Source: Minwuiaceae bacterium (GTDB taxonomy: Bacteria; Pseudomonadota; Alphaproteobacteria; Minwuiales; Minwuiaceae). Taken from it: DNA of 64,000 nucleotides. Location: positions 1 through 64,000 of the forward strand of contig JANQEE010000029.1 of assembly GCA_028278525.1 (NCBI GenBank), written 5' to 3'. The notes under the pieces were generated by a model that did not search any database, had not been told where the DNA came from, and worked only from the letters and a program-made list of their open reading frames with translations. Position 1 is the first letter of the stretch; the number at the start of each line of letters is the position of its first letter. The translations under genes and the position numbers were made by a program. Below are positions 52,198 to 59,874 of the stretch, one piece after another.

Positions 52198-52296
52198 CAA
52201 GCTGTCATTGCGAGCGCAGGGAAGCGATCTCGGGGAGCCGAACCCAACGTTCGCGAGATCGCCGCGGCACTTCGTGCCTCGCGATGACAGCTTGGC
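52198..52296. repeat. Dispersed inverted repeat (TCATTGCGAGCG family)
   Basis: The outer arms CCAAGCTGTCATTGCGAG (52198-52215) and CTCGCGATGACAGCTTGG (52279-52296) are near-perfect inverted repeats, with further pairing inside (GAAGCGATCT / AGATCGC). This is the TCATTGCGAGCG-type dispersed element. A related, less symmetrical copy is at 56661-56748. It sits between convergent genes. Confidence 0.75.
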
Positions 52297-52310
52297 CTTC
52301 TCCACGTTCG

Positions 52311-52769
52311 TTACGCCATGATGGGCAGCCGATGGCCGCCGTGCGATGCGACCTGCAGCCTGTTCCAGACATTGATCATCGCGATCATGCTCGTCAGGGC
52401 GGCGATCTCCTTGTCGTCGAAATGACGCGTCAGATCGCCATGCAGCATTTCCAGCCCGCCCGGGTTGTGCAGGGCGGTCAACGCTTCCGTCCAGGCCAGC
52501 GCCGCCCGCTCCGCCTCAGTGAAGCAGTCGACGTCGCGCCAAACGACGACGGTCTCCAGACGTTCCTGCGTTTCGCCGTCCTCCCGCGCTTCGGCGTTAT
52601 GCATGCGAACGCAGAAGGCACAGCGGTTCATCTGCGACGCCCGAAGCTTGACCAGGTGGCGCAACTTGGCGTCCAGGCCGGAGTTCTCCAGCACTTCCTG
52701 GACGCCGGCGAAACCGGCCAGCGCGTCGGGGGCATGGCGTTGCAGGCGAATTCGGTCGGAATTGGTCAT
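52311..52769 (-). CDS. AhpD-like carboxymuconolactone-decarboxylase-family protein
   Basis: A 152-residue all-helical protein. The AhpD signature C-x2-C ... H is visible in ASQMNRCAFCVRMHNAEARE: a redox-active cysteine pair with a following histidine. Such proteins act as alkylhydroperoxidases or as thiol-disulfide partners. The start at 52769 has GGAGAGAG upstream, so I used it rather than longer frames. The repeated element at 52198 lies behind its 3' end. Confidence 0.85.
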   Translation of the reverse strand: MTNSDRIRLQRHAPDALAGFAGVQEVLENSGLDAKLRHLVKLRASQMNRCAFCVRMHNAEAREDGETQERLETVVVWRDVDCFTEAERAALAWTEALTALHNPGGLEMLHGDLTRHFDDKEIAALTSMIAMINVWNRLQVASHGGHRLPIMA

Positions 52770-52846
52770 TACTCTCTCCATCGAAATGGGTGCTTCCTGC
52801 ACACCATGACGACCGAGCGGGAGCATTTGTGACCGGATAAGCGTGG

Positions 52847-53383
52847 CTATTGCAGCGGGATCGCAGCGAGAATCGTTTCCGCCGCGTCGGTCTGTTCCCC
52901 GTTTTCGTCGACCAGCGGCAGCGCCGCGACATCGGGCACAGGCCCGTCCGCAACCGCCGGCCGACCCGCCTCCTCCCCGGCTATCTCGCGGAACGGCGAC
53001 GGCATCAGCAATCCGACGATGAATGCCAGCAGCAAGGCCGTGGCGAAAGCGGCCGGGCGCAAATCCGGCTCACCCCATATCCAACGCCAGAACGGCGCCG
53101 GCGGCGCACCGCTTTCGGCGGCGGGCACGACATCCATAAGCCGTTGCCGCAGCGCGCCGGAGGGCGCCGGCGGTTGCAGGTCGCCCAGGGCAATGTCGAG
53201 GTCCGCGGCTTCGTCCCGCAGGCGGCGCGCCTCTTCCGAGCCGGCGAGCAGCGCCAGCGCGGCTGCTTTCTCAGACTCCGGCCAACGGTCGGAATGGGCG
53301 CCATAGGCATCCAGGATCGTGGCCATACGGTCCAGCGACATCGCCGTACGACCGGATGCCAATTGTCGATTATCTTCAACCAT
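52847..53383 (-). CDS. Putative anti-sigma factor (membrane-bound)
   Basis: A 178-residue protein with an acidic, helical N-terminal cytoplasmic part (DRMATILDAYGAHSDRWPESEKAAALALLAGSEEARRLRDEAADLD), one membrane helix (FATALLLAFIVGLLMPSPF, about 110-130) and a short periplasmic tail. It lacks the H-x3-C-x2-C zinc motif. It directly follows the ECF sigma gene with a one-base overlap, the normal place for its anti-sigma factor. The assignment rests on position and topology, since the sequence matches no family I can name. Confidence 0.65.
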   Translation of the reverse strand: MVEDNRQLASGRTAMSLDRMATILDAYGAHSDRWPESEKAAALALLAGSEEARRLRDEAADLDIALGDLQPPAPSGALRQRLMDVVPAAESGAPPAPFWRWIWGEPDLRPAAFATALLLAFIVGLLMPSPFREIAGEEAGRPAVADGPVPDVAALPLVDENGEQTDAAETILAAIPLQ

Positions 53384-54120
53384 TACGGTTCTCCCAGCAG
53401 ATCCGAGGCCCGCGCTCCAAGCTGCTGCTTAAGGCTACGCCGCCCGCGGGCAAGCAATGACTCGACCGCTTCAACACTCGCCCCCAATAAAGCTGCCGCT
53501 TCGCCGTTGCTGAAGCCCTGGTAGTAAACCAGGACGACGGCGGCGCGCTGACGGTCCGGCAAGGCAACCAGGGCCGCATGAACCAAGCGCCGCCGGTCGA
53601 TGCGCGCATCGGACGACGGCGCGCCGCCGGCCATGTCGCCGACCTCGCCTAAGGTTTCGAGCGAGACTGCGCGCCGGGCGCGCCGCCTGTCGATACAGAG
53701 ATTGACGGCGACGCGATGCAGCCAGGTGCGCAAAGCGGCCTGGCCGGGTTGCCAGCCATCGGCCTTGGCCATCAGCCGCACGAAGGTCTCCTGCGCCACG
53801 TCCTCCGCCTCGGCCCGGTCGCCCAGCATGTACCAGGCAGTGCCGTGGACCGCCGCGAGGTGTCGCTCGACCAGAGAGGTCCAGGCACGCCTGTCGCCGC
53901 CGGCAACCTGCCGGACCAAATCGTCGTCGTCGGCAGCGTTCGGTGCAGGCGATGCCGGGCGCGCGGCCGGGGCCCGGCGCCGGCCAATATCGGCGCGTTC
54001 GACGACAGGCCGTGGAGCCGCCGGAGGCACGCGGCGCGCCGCCGGGTCAGCGGTGCTTGCCGCGCCAGCGGCGCATGGGGATTTCGTTCGTATCGAGTTG
54101 CCCATCGCTATTCGCATCAT
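53383..54120 (-). CDS. ECF sigma factor following an EF-hand gene
   Basis: A sigma-70 family ECF protein of up to 245 residues. Region 2 is visible in WTSLVERHLAAVHGTAWYMLGDRAEAEDVAQETFVRLM, and region 4 in LPDRQRAAVVLVYYQGFSNGEAAALLGASVEAVESLLARGRRSL. The open frame begins at 54120 with about 25 codons that overlap the upstream EF-hand gene and have no sigma homology. A GTG at 54030 would remove that overlap, but neither start has a clear ribosome site, so the start is uncertain. It is followed by a putative anti-sigma gene. Confidence 0.82.
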   Translation of the reverse strand: MMRIAMGNSIRTKSPCAAGAASTADPAARRVPPAAPRPVVERADIGRRRAPAARPASPAPNAADDDDLVRQVAGGDRRAWTSLVERHLAAVHGTAWYMLGDRAEAEDVAQETFVRLMAKADGWQPGQAALRTWLHRVAVNLCIDRRRARRAVSLETLGEVGDMAGGAPSSDARIDRRRLVHAALVALPDRQRAAVVLVYYQGFSNGEAAALLGASVEAVESLLARGRRSLKQQLGARASDLLGEP

Positions 54121-54496
54121 AACGCGAGAACCAGCGTTCCGACGGCTTGGCGATCTCCTCGGCCGATAGACTCCGGTCGCCGTCGGCGTCCATCAAATCG
54201 AACAGGGTGGTGGTGCCAAGCCTTTGGAACAGACCGCCGCGACGGCGGAACTCATCCGGCGACAGCGTGCCGTTGCCGTCCAGGTCGGACGCGCCGATCA
54301 GCCGCCCCTGCTCCGCCGCGATCTCGGCCAGACTGACCTTGCCGTCGCCGTCGGTATCCAACAGCCGGATCATGCGGCTTTCGCCCTTAGAGCCACGATC
54401 GGCCGGCGGGCCGCCTTGCGCCATGGCAGAGGACGGCACGGCAAAGGCAACCAAGGTGGCAGCGGCAACCAGTTTGGCAGGTCCGAGTAGAGGCAT
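54047..54496 (-). CDS. Exported four-EF-hand protein
   Basis: A 149-residue secreted protein. The signal peptide is LGPAKLVAAATLVAFAVPSSA, cleaved before QGG. Four EF-hand loops follow: DTDGDGKVSLAE, DLDGNGTLSPDE, DADGDRSLSAEE and DANSDGQLDTNE, each with the D-x-D/N-x-D/S-G-x pattern for calcium. AGGAG precedes the ATG at 54496. Its gene lies in front of the ECF sigma and putative anti-sigma genes on the same strand, so it may be the target or sensor arm of a calcium- or envelope-linked sigma circuit. That link is inferred from order only. Confidence 0.85.
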   Translation of the reverse strand: MPLLGPAKLVAAATLVAFAVPSSAMAQGGPPADRGSKGESRMIRLLDTDGDGKVSLAEIAAEQGRLIGASDLDGNGTLSPDEFRRRGGLFQRLGTTTLFDLMDADGDRSLSAEEIAKPSERWFSRYDANSDGQLDTNEIPMRRWRGKHR

Positions 54497-54759
54497 ATCG
54501 ATACTCCTTAAAGAAGGTTTTCGCGTCGAACGCGACGCCACTACCTCCTTACACGGAGAAGCCCGGCCGATTCCGTCGCCGGCGGCGAAAAAAAAGCCGG
54601 GCGAAAGGCATCACCATTGCAAGTTGAAAAATTATCTTTCCGTATGCCGTTAGGCTGAAAAATTTTAGAGAGCATTTACCTTATGGTTGTATGAAGCGGA
54701 CGATTATTCGAATGAAATGGGTGCCCCTGGCCCTATGAGAGCTTTGAAAGGGTTGATTC

Positions 54760-54876
54760 ATGAGGATCGTAATCCTTCTCGCCGTCTGCGCATTCCTTGG
54801 AATTGTGACGGCCGAACGCGCGGAAGCCTGCCCCAATGGGTATGCGAAATGCGGTAACTATTGCTGCCCGACATGA
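54760..54876 (+). CDS. Small secreted cysteine-rich peptide
   Basis: A 38-codon open frame not usually called because of its size. It starts with a hydrophobic leader (MRIVILLAVCAFLGIVTAER) with a likely cleavage after AEA, leaving CPNGYAKCGNYCCPT, a 15-residue peptide with four cysteines (positions 1, 8, 12, 13 of the mature form). AAAGGG lies seven bases before the ATG. The stop overlaps the start of the next gene (ATGA at 54873-54876), so translation is coupled. The cysteine spacing could bind a metal or form a disulfide knot. I know of no family for it. Confidence 0.65.
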   Translation: MRIVILLAVCAFLGIVTAERAEACPNGYAKCGNYCCPT

Positions 54877-55784
54877 GCCAGAGAGACGCGCCAATTGGCG
54901 AGCCCGAGCGCGCCGCGCCAAAAAAGCGTTGGGCCTGGTATCTGGGCCTCGGATGTCTGGCGAGCGTGTTGGCGGGAGCCGTGGCGGCGCCGCTTCTGCT
55001 CGGCCTCTACGGTTCGGATCCCGTTCAGAAAGCGGTTCGCGACTACAATTTTCAGCCCATGGATCCGCCCAGTACCGCCTATGGTCCGGGCTCGATCTAT
55101 CTGGTCGACATGTTCGGCAAAATAAAAGCTCAGGTTTGCAACGCCGATGGCGTCCAGACCAAGCCAAATCTGCACAAAGCGGAAGACGCGGTGATCAAGA
55201 GCCTGATAAAGGCGTCCGCTTCAACAGACGCGAGTCTCGCCGAGAAGCTTAAGGCGCAGGGAAAGGGTGAGAGCGTCTCCGAGGTACATCTGGTTCTCGA
55301 ACACGTGCAGATAGCGAACTTCGACCTTGCCACGGTCTCGAGAATCAACGCCGAATTGCAAAGCGACGAGCAGTGCAGTGAGCAAGTTGCCAAGCACATA
55401 TCTCAAGGTCGTTGCCTTGCTCAAAGCCACTCGGTTCTGGTCGCGTCAAGCGGATTTAAATACGCCAGCAAGACCAACTCGGCCGTGGCGGCGAAGGTCA
55501 AAGAAGAGGTAGAACAACTGGCGATTTCCACCGCCGCCGATCTGGGTTTAAGCGAAAGCATAATGCGGTTTGGCAAGGGCCTTTATTACGGCTTCCAGTT
55601 AGCGGACCGCTGCATGATGTTGCCAGACGCAAAGGCTGCGCGATACGTACCGAGCGAGGAATGGTGGTACGTTGCAGCCGTTCAAAATCTCTGGTCATGG
55701 GGTCTGGAAAGCACCCAGCTTGCTTGGCTTTCGATACAGCAAACCTATGCGCGGGTCATAGCCACAACGCACAGCACCGTTTAG
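54873..55784 (+). CDS. Membrane-anchored protein of unknown function
   Basis: A 303-residue protein with one membrane helix close to the N-terminus (WYLGLGCLASVLAGAVAAPLLLGLYG, about residues 22-47). The remainder is soluble. A conserved-looking beginning (RDYNFQPMDPPSTAYGPGSIYLVD) is followed by a helical, charged region with two cysteines in close context (DEQCSEQVAKHISQGRCLAQSHS). No enzyme motif is visible. Its start overlaps the small cysteine-rich peptide gene by ATGA, so the two were probably kept together. An alternative TTG start at 54861 would lengthen the overlap and is less likely. It converges on the TauE/SafE gene. Confidence 0.75.
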   Translation: MSQRDAPIGEPERAAPKKRWAWYLGLGCLASVLAGAVAAPLLLGLYGSDPVQKAVRDYNFQPMDPPSTAYGPGSIYLVDMFGKIKAQVCNADGVQTKPNLHKAEDAVIKSLIKASASTDASLAEKLKAQGKGESVSEVHLVLEHVQIANFDLATVSRINAELQSDEQCSEQVAKHISQGRCLAQSHSVLVASSGFKYASKTNSAVAAKVKEEVEQLAISTAADLGLSESIMRFGKGLYYGFQLADRCMMLPDAKAARYVPSEEWWYVAAVQNLWSWGLESTQLAWLSIQQTYARVIATTHSTV

Positions 55785-55858
55785 AAAACCTGACGGCAGA
55801 GGCGCCTACTCGGCAACGAGCGGTGACCATGGCGCCGGCCCGGTGGATGGGGTTCCTT

Positions 55859-56602
55859 CTACAGAAACGCGCGCGCCACGATATAGACGCCGAGCGCGAA
55901 TAGAGCGAAGAAGAAGACTTGGCGGAACCGCTCTTCGGGCAGACGGCGCCGGACCTTTTGGCCAAGCGCCATGCCAAGGAAGGACGGGACCAGCGCGGCG
56001 ACGGAGAGTGTACCGAGTTCCGCCGGCAGCAGATCGTTCCGGCCGAGCGAGACGGCAAGCGCGACTGAGGCGACCGTGAAGGTCATCCCCATGGCCTGGA
56101 TCAGCATGTCGCGCGGCATGCCGAGCGCCTGAAGATAAAGCGCGCCGGGCACCACGAACGAGCCGGTCAGGCCGGCGGAAAACCCGCTGACCAGGCCGAA
56201 GACGGGCGACAGCCACCGCTCCCGCGGTCCCGGCGCCGGGATCTGCGGCGCGGTCAGGCCGAACAGGCAATAGACGCAGAGCAGAATACCGAACAGCCCG
56301 GAGAGTAGAACCGCATCCGACCGCGCCAGCACGCCGACGGCGAACCAGATGCCGACGCAGGAGAGCGCCAGCATCGGGCCAAGCCGACGGACAACAGCGG
56401 CAGTGTCGCGGCCGGCCAGCGCCTGCCACAGGTTGGTTGCGAAAGCCGGCACCAGCATCAGCGCCATCGCCTCCTTCAACCCGAAGGTCGCGGTCAGCAG
56501 GGCTAGAGAAATGGTCGGGAGACCCAGCCCGACAAGCCCTTTGACCAGACCGGCGAGCAGGAACACGGCGCCGACAATGATGACGATTTCCGGAGTCCAC
56601 AT
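55859..56602 (-). CDS. TauE/SafE-family (DUF81) exporter, second copy
   Basis: A 247-residue integral membrane protein with about eight hydrophobic segments. The first loop motif is FLLAGLVKGLVGLGLPTISLALL and the second half contains GLVSGFSAGLTGSFVVPGALYL, the duplicated DUF81 pattern. The family exports small sulfur or organic anions. A separate member is at 7823-8557; the two are not close paralogues. No operon partner is evident. Confidence 0.83.
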   Translation of the reverse strand: MWTPEIVIIVGAVFLLAGLVKGLVGLGLPTISLALLTATFGLKEAMALMLVPAFATNLWQALAGRDTAAVVRRLGPMLALSCVGIWFAVGVLARSDAVLLSGLFGILLCVYCLFGLTAPQIPAPGPRERWLSPVFGLVSGFSAGLTGSFVVPGALYLQALGMPRDMLIQAMGMTFTVASVALAVSLGRNDLLPAELGTLSVAALVPSFLGMALGQKVRRRLPEERFRQVFFFALFALGVYIVARAFL

Positions 56603-56660
56603 GGGCGGTATCTAACGCATAGCGCCGGCGGCTTGTATAGATGGCCATCCGCCGAAACGG

Positions 56661-56748
56661 TCATTGCGAACGTAGTGAAGCAATCTGGAAAGGCCGCGCT
56701 CAGCGTTTTCCAGATGGCCGCAGCCCTGCGGGCTTCGCGATGGCGGCT
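56661..56748. repeat. Dispersed inverted repeat (TCATTGCGAACG family)
   Basis: The sequence TCATTGCGAACGTAGTGAAG at the left and GGGCTTCGCGATGG at the right form an imperfect inverted repeat with an inner hairpin (AATCTGGAAA / TTTTCCAGAT). It matches the element at 52198-52296. It lies between the TauE/SafE and SDR genes. Confidence 0.7.
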
Positions 56749-56781
56749 TGGGGGCGACGACGGTATAGGCGCTGTCGCGGC

Positions 56782-57564
56782 TTAAACAACCGGCGAACGG
56801 CCGCCGTCCACGTTAATCGCGGTTCCGGTGACATAGGACGCCGCGTCGGAGACCAGGAAGCAGGCCATATTGGCGAACTCCTCCGCCTCGCCGATGCGGC
56901 CCATGGGGATCGCCTTGCCCATTTCCGCCTTGAAGTCTTCGTAAGAGCGGTTGTCGCCCGCGGCGGCGTGCCGGCGAACCCACTGGTCGCTATCGATCAG
57001 GCCGACCAGCAGCGCGTTGACCAGCACGTTGTCCGGCGCCAGCTCCGCGGACATCGCCTTGGTCAGCGCCATGCCGGCGGCGCGCGTCACTACGGTCGGC
57101 GCGCCGCCGGCCGGCGGCGCCTTGGCGCCGGTGTTCAGCACGTTGACGATGCGACCCCAGCGGCGTTCGCGCATGCCCGGCACGACCAGGCGGGAAAAGC
57201 GCACGGCCGACATCAGCTTCAGATCGATGTCGTCCTGCCAGATCTCGTCTGTGATTTCCATGAACCTTCCGGTGCGGGAGGCGCCGACATTGTTGACCAG
57301 GATGTCGATGGGGCCGAGTTCGGCGACCGCGGCTTCATGCGTCGCGGCGATCTGCGCCGGGTCCATCACGTCGCAGACATAGGCGCCGACCTTGCCCGAC
57401 GCCACGGCGGCGATTTCCGCCCGCGTCTCCTCCAGCACGTCCGCGCGACGCGCCAGCAGGGCCACGTTGGCGCCCGCCGCCGCGAAGCGCGCGCCCATCG
57501 CCTTGCCCAGGCCCAGGCTGGACCCGGTTATCAACGCCGTCCGGCCATCCAATCGAATCTGCAT
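56782..57564 (-). CDS. SDR-family oxidoreductase lacking canonical S-Y-K
   Basis: A 260-residue short-chain dehydrogenase fold. The cofactor loop is TGSSLGLGKAMG (residues ~11-22) and NNVGAS is near 90. The expected catalytic Ser-Tyr-x3-Lys is not visible: the Tyr/Lys region reads GGAPTVVTRAAGMALTKAMS and the serine strand reads VNVLNTGAKA. A known branch of SDRs shares this change, so the fold may serve a different reaction or bind a ligand. GGAAGG precedes the ATG. It stands alone on the minus strand. Confidence 0.82.
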   Translation of the reverse strand: MQIRLDGRTALITGSSLGLGKAMGARFAAAGANVALLARRADVLEETRAEIAAVASGKVGAYVCDVMDPAQIAATHEAAVAELGPIDILVNNVGASRTGRFMEITDEIWQDDIDLKLMSAVRFSRLVVPGMRERRWGRIVNVLNTGAKAPPAGGAPTVVTRAAGMALTKAMSAELAPDNVLVNALLVGLIDSDQWVRRHAAAGDNRSYEDFKAEMGKAIPMGRIGEAEEFANMACFLVSDAASYVTGTAINVDGGRSPVV

Positions 57565-57714
57565 GCCCTACCTTCCCTTTGCAGCGCCACCGGTTTCTTC
57601 GCCGCGTACGCCCGACTCCCGTCGTCGAGCGCTCTGCTTCGCGCATTTCGCGCCAACCTATGCCGCTGCCGGTCGTCTTTCAACAGACCGGTCCGGTCGC
57701 GATTGCCGGAATCT

Positions 57715-59049
57715 TTACAATCTCGCCAGCAACACGCGGAAAAACGGACGCCAGTCGCTCAACCGATAGGTCGCCAGTTCCGAAAACCGCAATCCGCTGA
57801 CTTTCAGGAACGCATAGGAAGCCAGAATCAGCGCAAGGATGTAGCCCGTCGTAACCGCGATGGCCGCGCCGGCGGCGCCGTAGGGTGGGACCAGCAGCAG
57901 ATTGAGTACGACGCCGACCGTGGCCGCGACCATCGACATGGCCAGCACCCAGCCGGTATTGCCGGCGCCGATCAGGTATTGCGAGATAACGGCGATCAAC
58001 GCCAATCCGAGGATACCGGGTAGTAGCAGTCGGAACGGGCCGACTGAGTCCTCGAACCGTTCGCCGAATATCAACGGCAGCGCAAACGGCGCCAGAGCGG
58101 CGCCAAGCAGCACAGCAGCGCCGCCCACCGCCAAAACCAGGCGGATGCCGACCGCGACCTGATGGGCGAAATCCGGTTGGTCGGCGCTACGTGTGGTCCG
58201 GGCGGAAATCACGGTGGCGAGCGGTACGCCGAGCAACAGCAGCAGGTTGGCCACGCCGATAACGGCGGTATAGAGGCCGGTTTCGCGCAGGTCGGACAAG
58301 GCCGCCAGCATCAGGACGGTGACGTGAAGGTTCACTTGCGACAACAGGTTGCTGACGTAAAGCCAACCGGCGTAGGACGCCATCTTCCTGAGTTCCGACA
58401 GCGGCAGAACCGCGACGGCGACCGCCTCGGCCAGGGGTCGGCGGGCAATGACGAGAAACAGGACGGCTAAAAAAACGGCTTGGAGGCCAAGGCATAGGAC
58501 CGCCACGTCGACGGAGAGGCCGACGAAGCGCCAGGCGACCAGCATCGCGCCTAACTGCAACAGGGCGCCAATGGTCGTGCCCCAGGTCCGGTAGCCGTAA
58601 CGCTCGTGACCGATCAGGTATTCCGCCCAGAACCGAGACAGCGTCATCAGAAACAGGGAGACCGAAAAGGCCGCGATTGCCCAATCTCCAAGCCCCGACG
58701 GCAACGGCGAATTGGGCAGGCCAAGCCATACATAGCCGAGCATGAGGCCTGTCACGAGCGCCCCGAGCAAAACGCCGGCGATCGTCGCCGTCTTCAACAG
58801 CGAGCGGTCGTCGACTTGACCGCCCGCCGACCAGAAGCGGACCGAGTAATCCAATCCAACGGCCGCGACAATGGGCAGGATGGCTAGCGTGGCGACCACC
58901 GCGCCATAGGCTCCGCGCCCGTCCGGTCCGAGCGTACGGGCAATGACGACCGAGATGCAGAACGTCACCACGGGATGTATTACGGAATTGATGCCGACGA
59001 ATCGGACCAGGCGATGCAATTCCGGCGCGCGGCTTTTATTGTCGTTCAT
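57715..59049 (-). CDS. Polysaccharide/oligosaccharide flippase (MATE/Wzx-like)
   Basis: A 444-residue integral membrane protein with 12 or more helices. The start (RLVRFVGINSVIHPVVTFCISVVIARTLGPDGRGAYGAV) is the N-terminal signature of the polysaccharide-transport flippase family, with L-G-P/D-x-x-G-x-Y. It probably moves a lipid-linked sugar or polymer repeat across the inner membrane. No glycosyltransferase genes are next to it, so the sugar cannot be named. Confidence 0.85.
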   Translation of the reverse strand: MNDNKSRAPELHRLVRFVGINSVIHPVVTFCISVVIARTLGPDGRGAYGAVVATLAILPIVAAVGLDYSVRFWSAGGQVDDRSLLKTATIAGVLLGALVTGLMLGYVWLGLPNSPLPSGLGDWAIAAFSVSLFLMTLSRFWAEYLIGHERYGYRTWGTTIGALLQLGAMLVAWRFVGLSVDVAVLCLGLQAVFLAVLFLVIARRPLAEAVAVAVLPLSELRKMASYAGWLYVSNLLSQVNLHVTVLMLAALSDLRETGLYTAVIGVANLLLLLGVPLATVISARTTRSADQPDFAHQVAVGIRLVLAVGGAAVLLGAALAPFALPLIFGERFEDSVGPFRLLLPGILGLALIAVISQYLIGAGNTGWVLAMSMVAATVGVVLNLLLVPPYGAAGAAIAVTTGYILALILASYAFLKVSGLRFSELATYRLSDWRPFFRVLLARL

Positions 59050-59290
59050 ACGAGCAGTGCGTCGCTGGCGCCAGTCACCAAGGCGGGGGCGTTAATCGCC
59101 CACAGATACCATGGCGAAAGCGTGAACGAAAACTGATGTACGCGGTTTGCCTAAGCAATCCTTGCGGCGCGGAAAGACCCACCGGCGCTGCCCTATTCCG
59201 CCAGTCGCCGCGCTGATATACGACAGGCCATCTTGCACAAGCCGCGGACCGATCCGATTCGGCCGGCACTCGACCGAATAAGGAGCACCG

Positions 59291-59746
59291 ATGCCGCTGG
59301 AAACCCTATTTTTCATCTTTGTCGCCCTGATGGTCGGCGCGGGCTATCCGGTCCAGGCTGGGATCAATGCGACCATCGCGCAGTTTCACGGTCATCCGCT
59401 GCTGGCGGCCCTGACCAACACCACGGTGGCGAGCCTGATTCTGGTGGTAGCGATCGTCGTGCTGCGGGTGCCGATGCCGCAGGTCGCCTCGCTGGCCGCG
59501 GCGCCCTGGTGGGCCTGGACCGGCGGGCTGCTGGGCGCGTTCTTCGTGTTCAGTTCATTGGTGCTGGCGCCGAAACTGGGCGCCGCCGCCTTCGTTTCGA
59601 CGACGATTGTCGGTACCATGGCGGCATCGATGATCATCGATCACTTCGGGTTGCTGGCCTACCGCACGCAACCGATCACCCTGCAACGCCTGGTCGGCAG
59701 CGCGTTGGTCGTTACGGGCATGATGATGATCGTATTGAAGAAGTAG
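59291..59746 (+). CDS. YdcZ-type DMT-family transporter
   Basis: A 151-residue protein with five hydrophobic segments, the layout of the YdcZ (DUF606) branch of the drug/metabolite transporters. FVALMVGAGYPVQAGINATIAQFHGHPLLAALTNTTVASLILVV is the first half, and the ending LVGSALVVTGMMMIVLKK is typical. YdcZ proteins often pair or dimerise with a second unit, but there is no second gene here. Substrate unknown. AAGGAG precedes the ATG. The large palindrome copy 2 lies 26 bases behind its stop. Confidence 0.83.
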   Translation: MPLETLFFIFVALMVGAGYPVQAGINATIAQFHGHPLLAALTNTTVASLILVVAIVVLRVPMPQVASLAAAPWWAWTGGLLGAFFVFSSLVLAPKLGAAAFVSTTIVGTMAASMIIDHFGLLAYRTQPITLQRLVGSALVVTGMMMIVLKK

Positions 59747-59772
59747 TTGTTTGTCCGTCGACACGGACGCGG

Positions 59773-59855
59773 CCATGCCGGCCCGCTCCCCCGTCCCAAC
59801 CACCCATAGGGTACCCTCGTGTGGGTGGTGGGGACGGGGGAGGGGACCGGCATGG
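59773..59855. repeat. Large palindromic element, copy 2 (inverted)
   Basis: The left arm 59773-59806 and right arm 59822-59855 form an imperfect inverted repeat (three mismatches in 34). The core from CCGG to ACCCA and the central AGGGTACCCT match copy 1 at 62-154, but reversed. The outer bases (CCATG / CATGG) differ from copy 1 and still pair. The element lies between the YdcZ gene and the aminotransferase gene, about 20 bases before the aminotransferase start. Confidence 0.85.
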
Positions 59856-59874
59856 TCAAAAGGAGGAATCCAAC

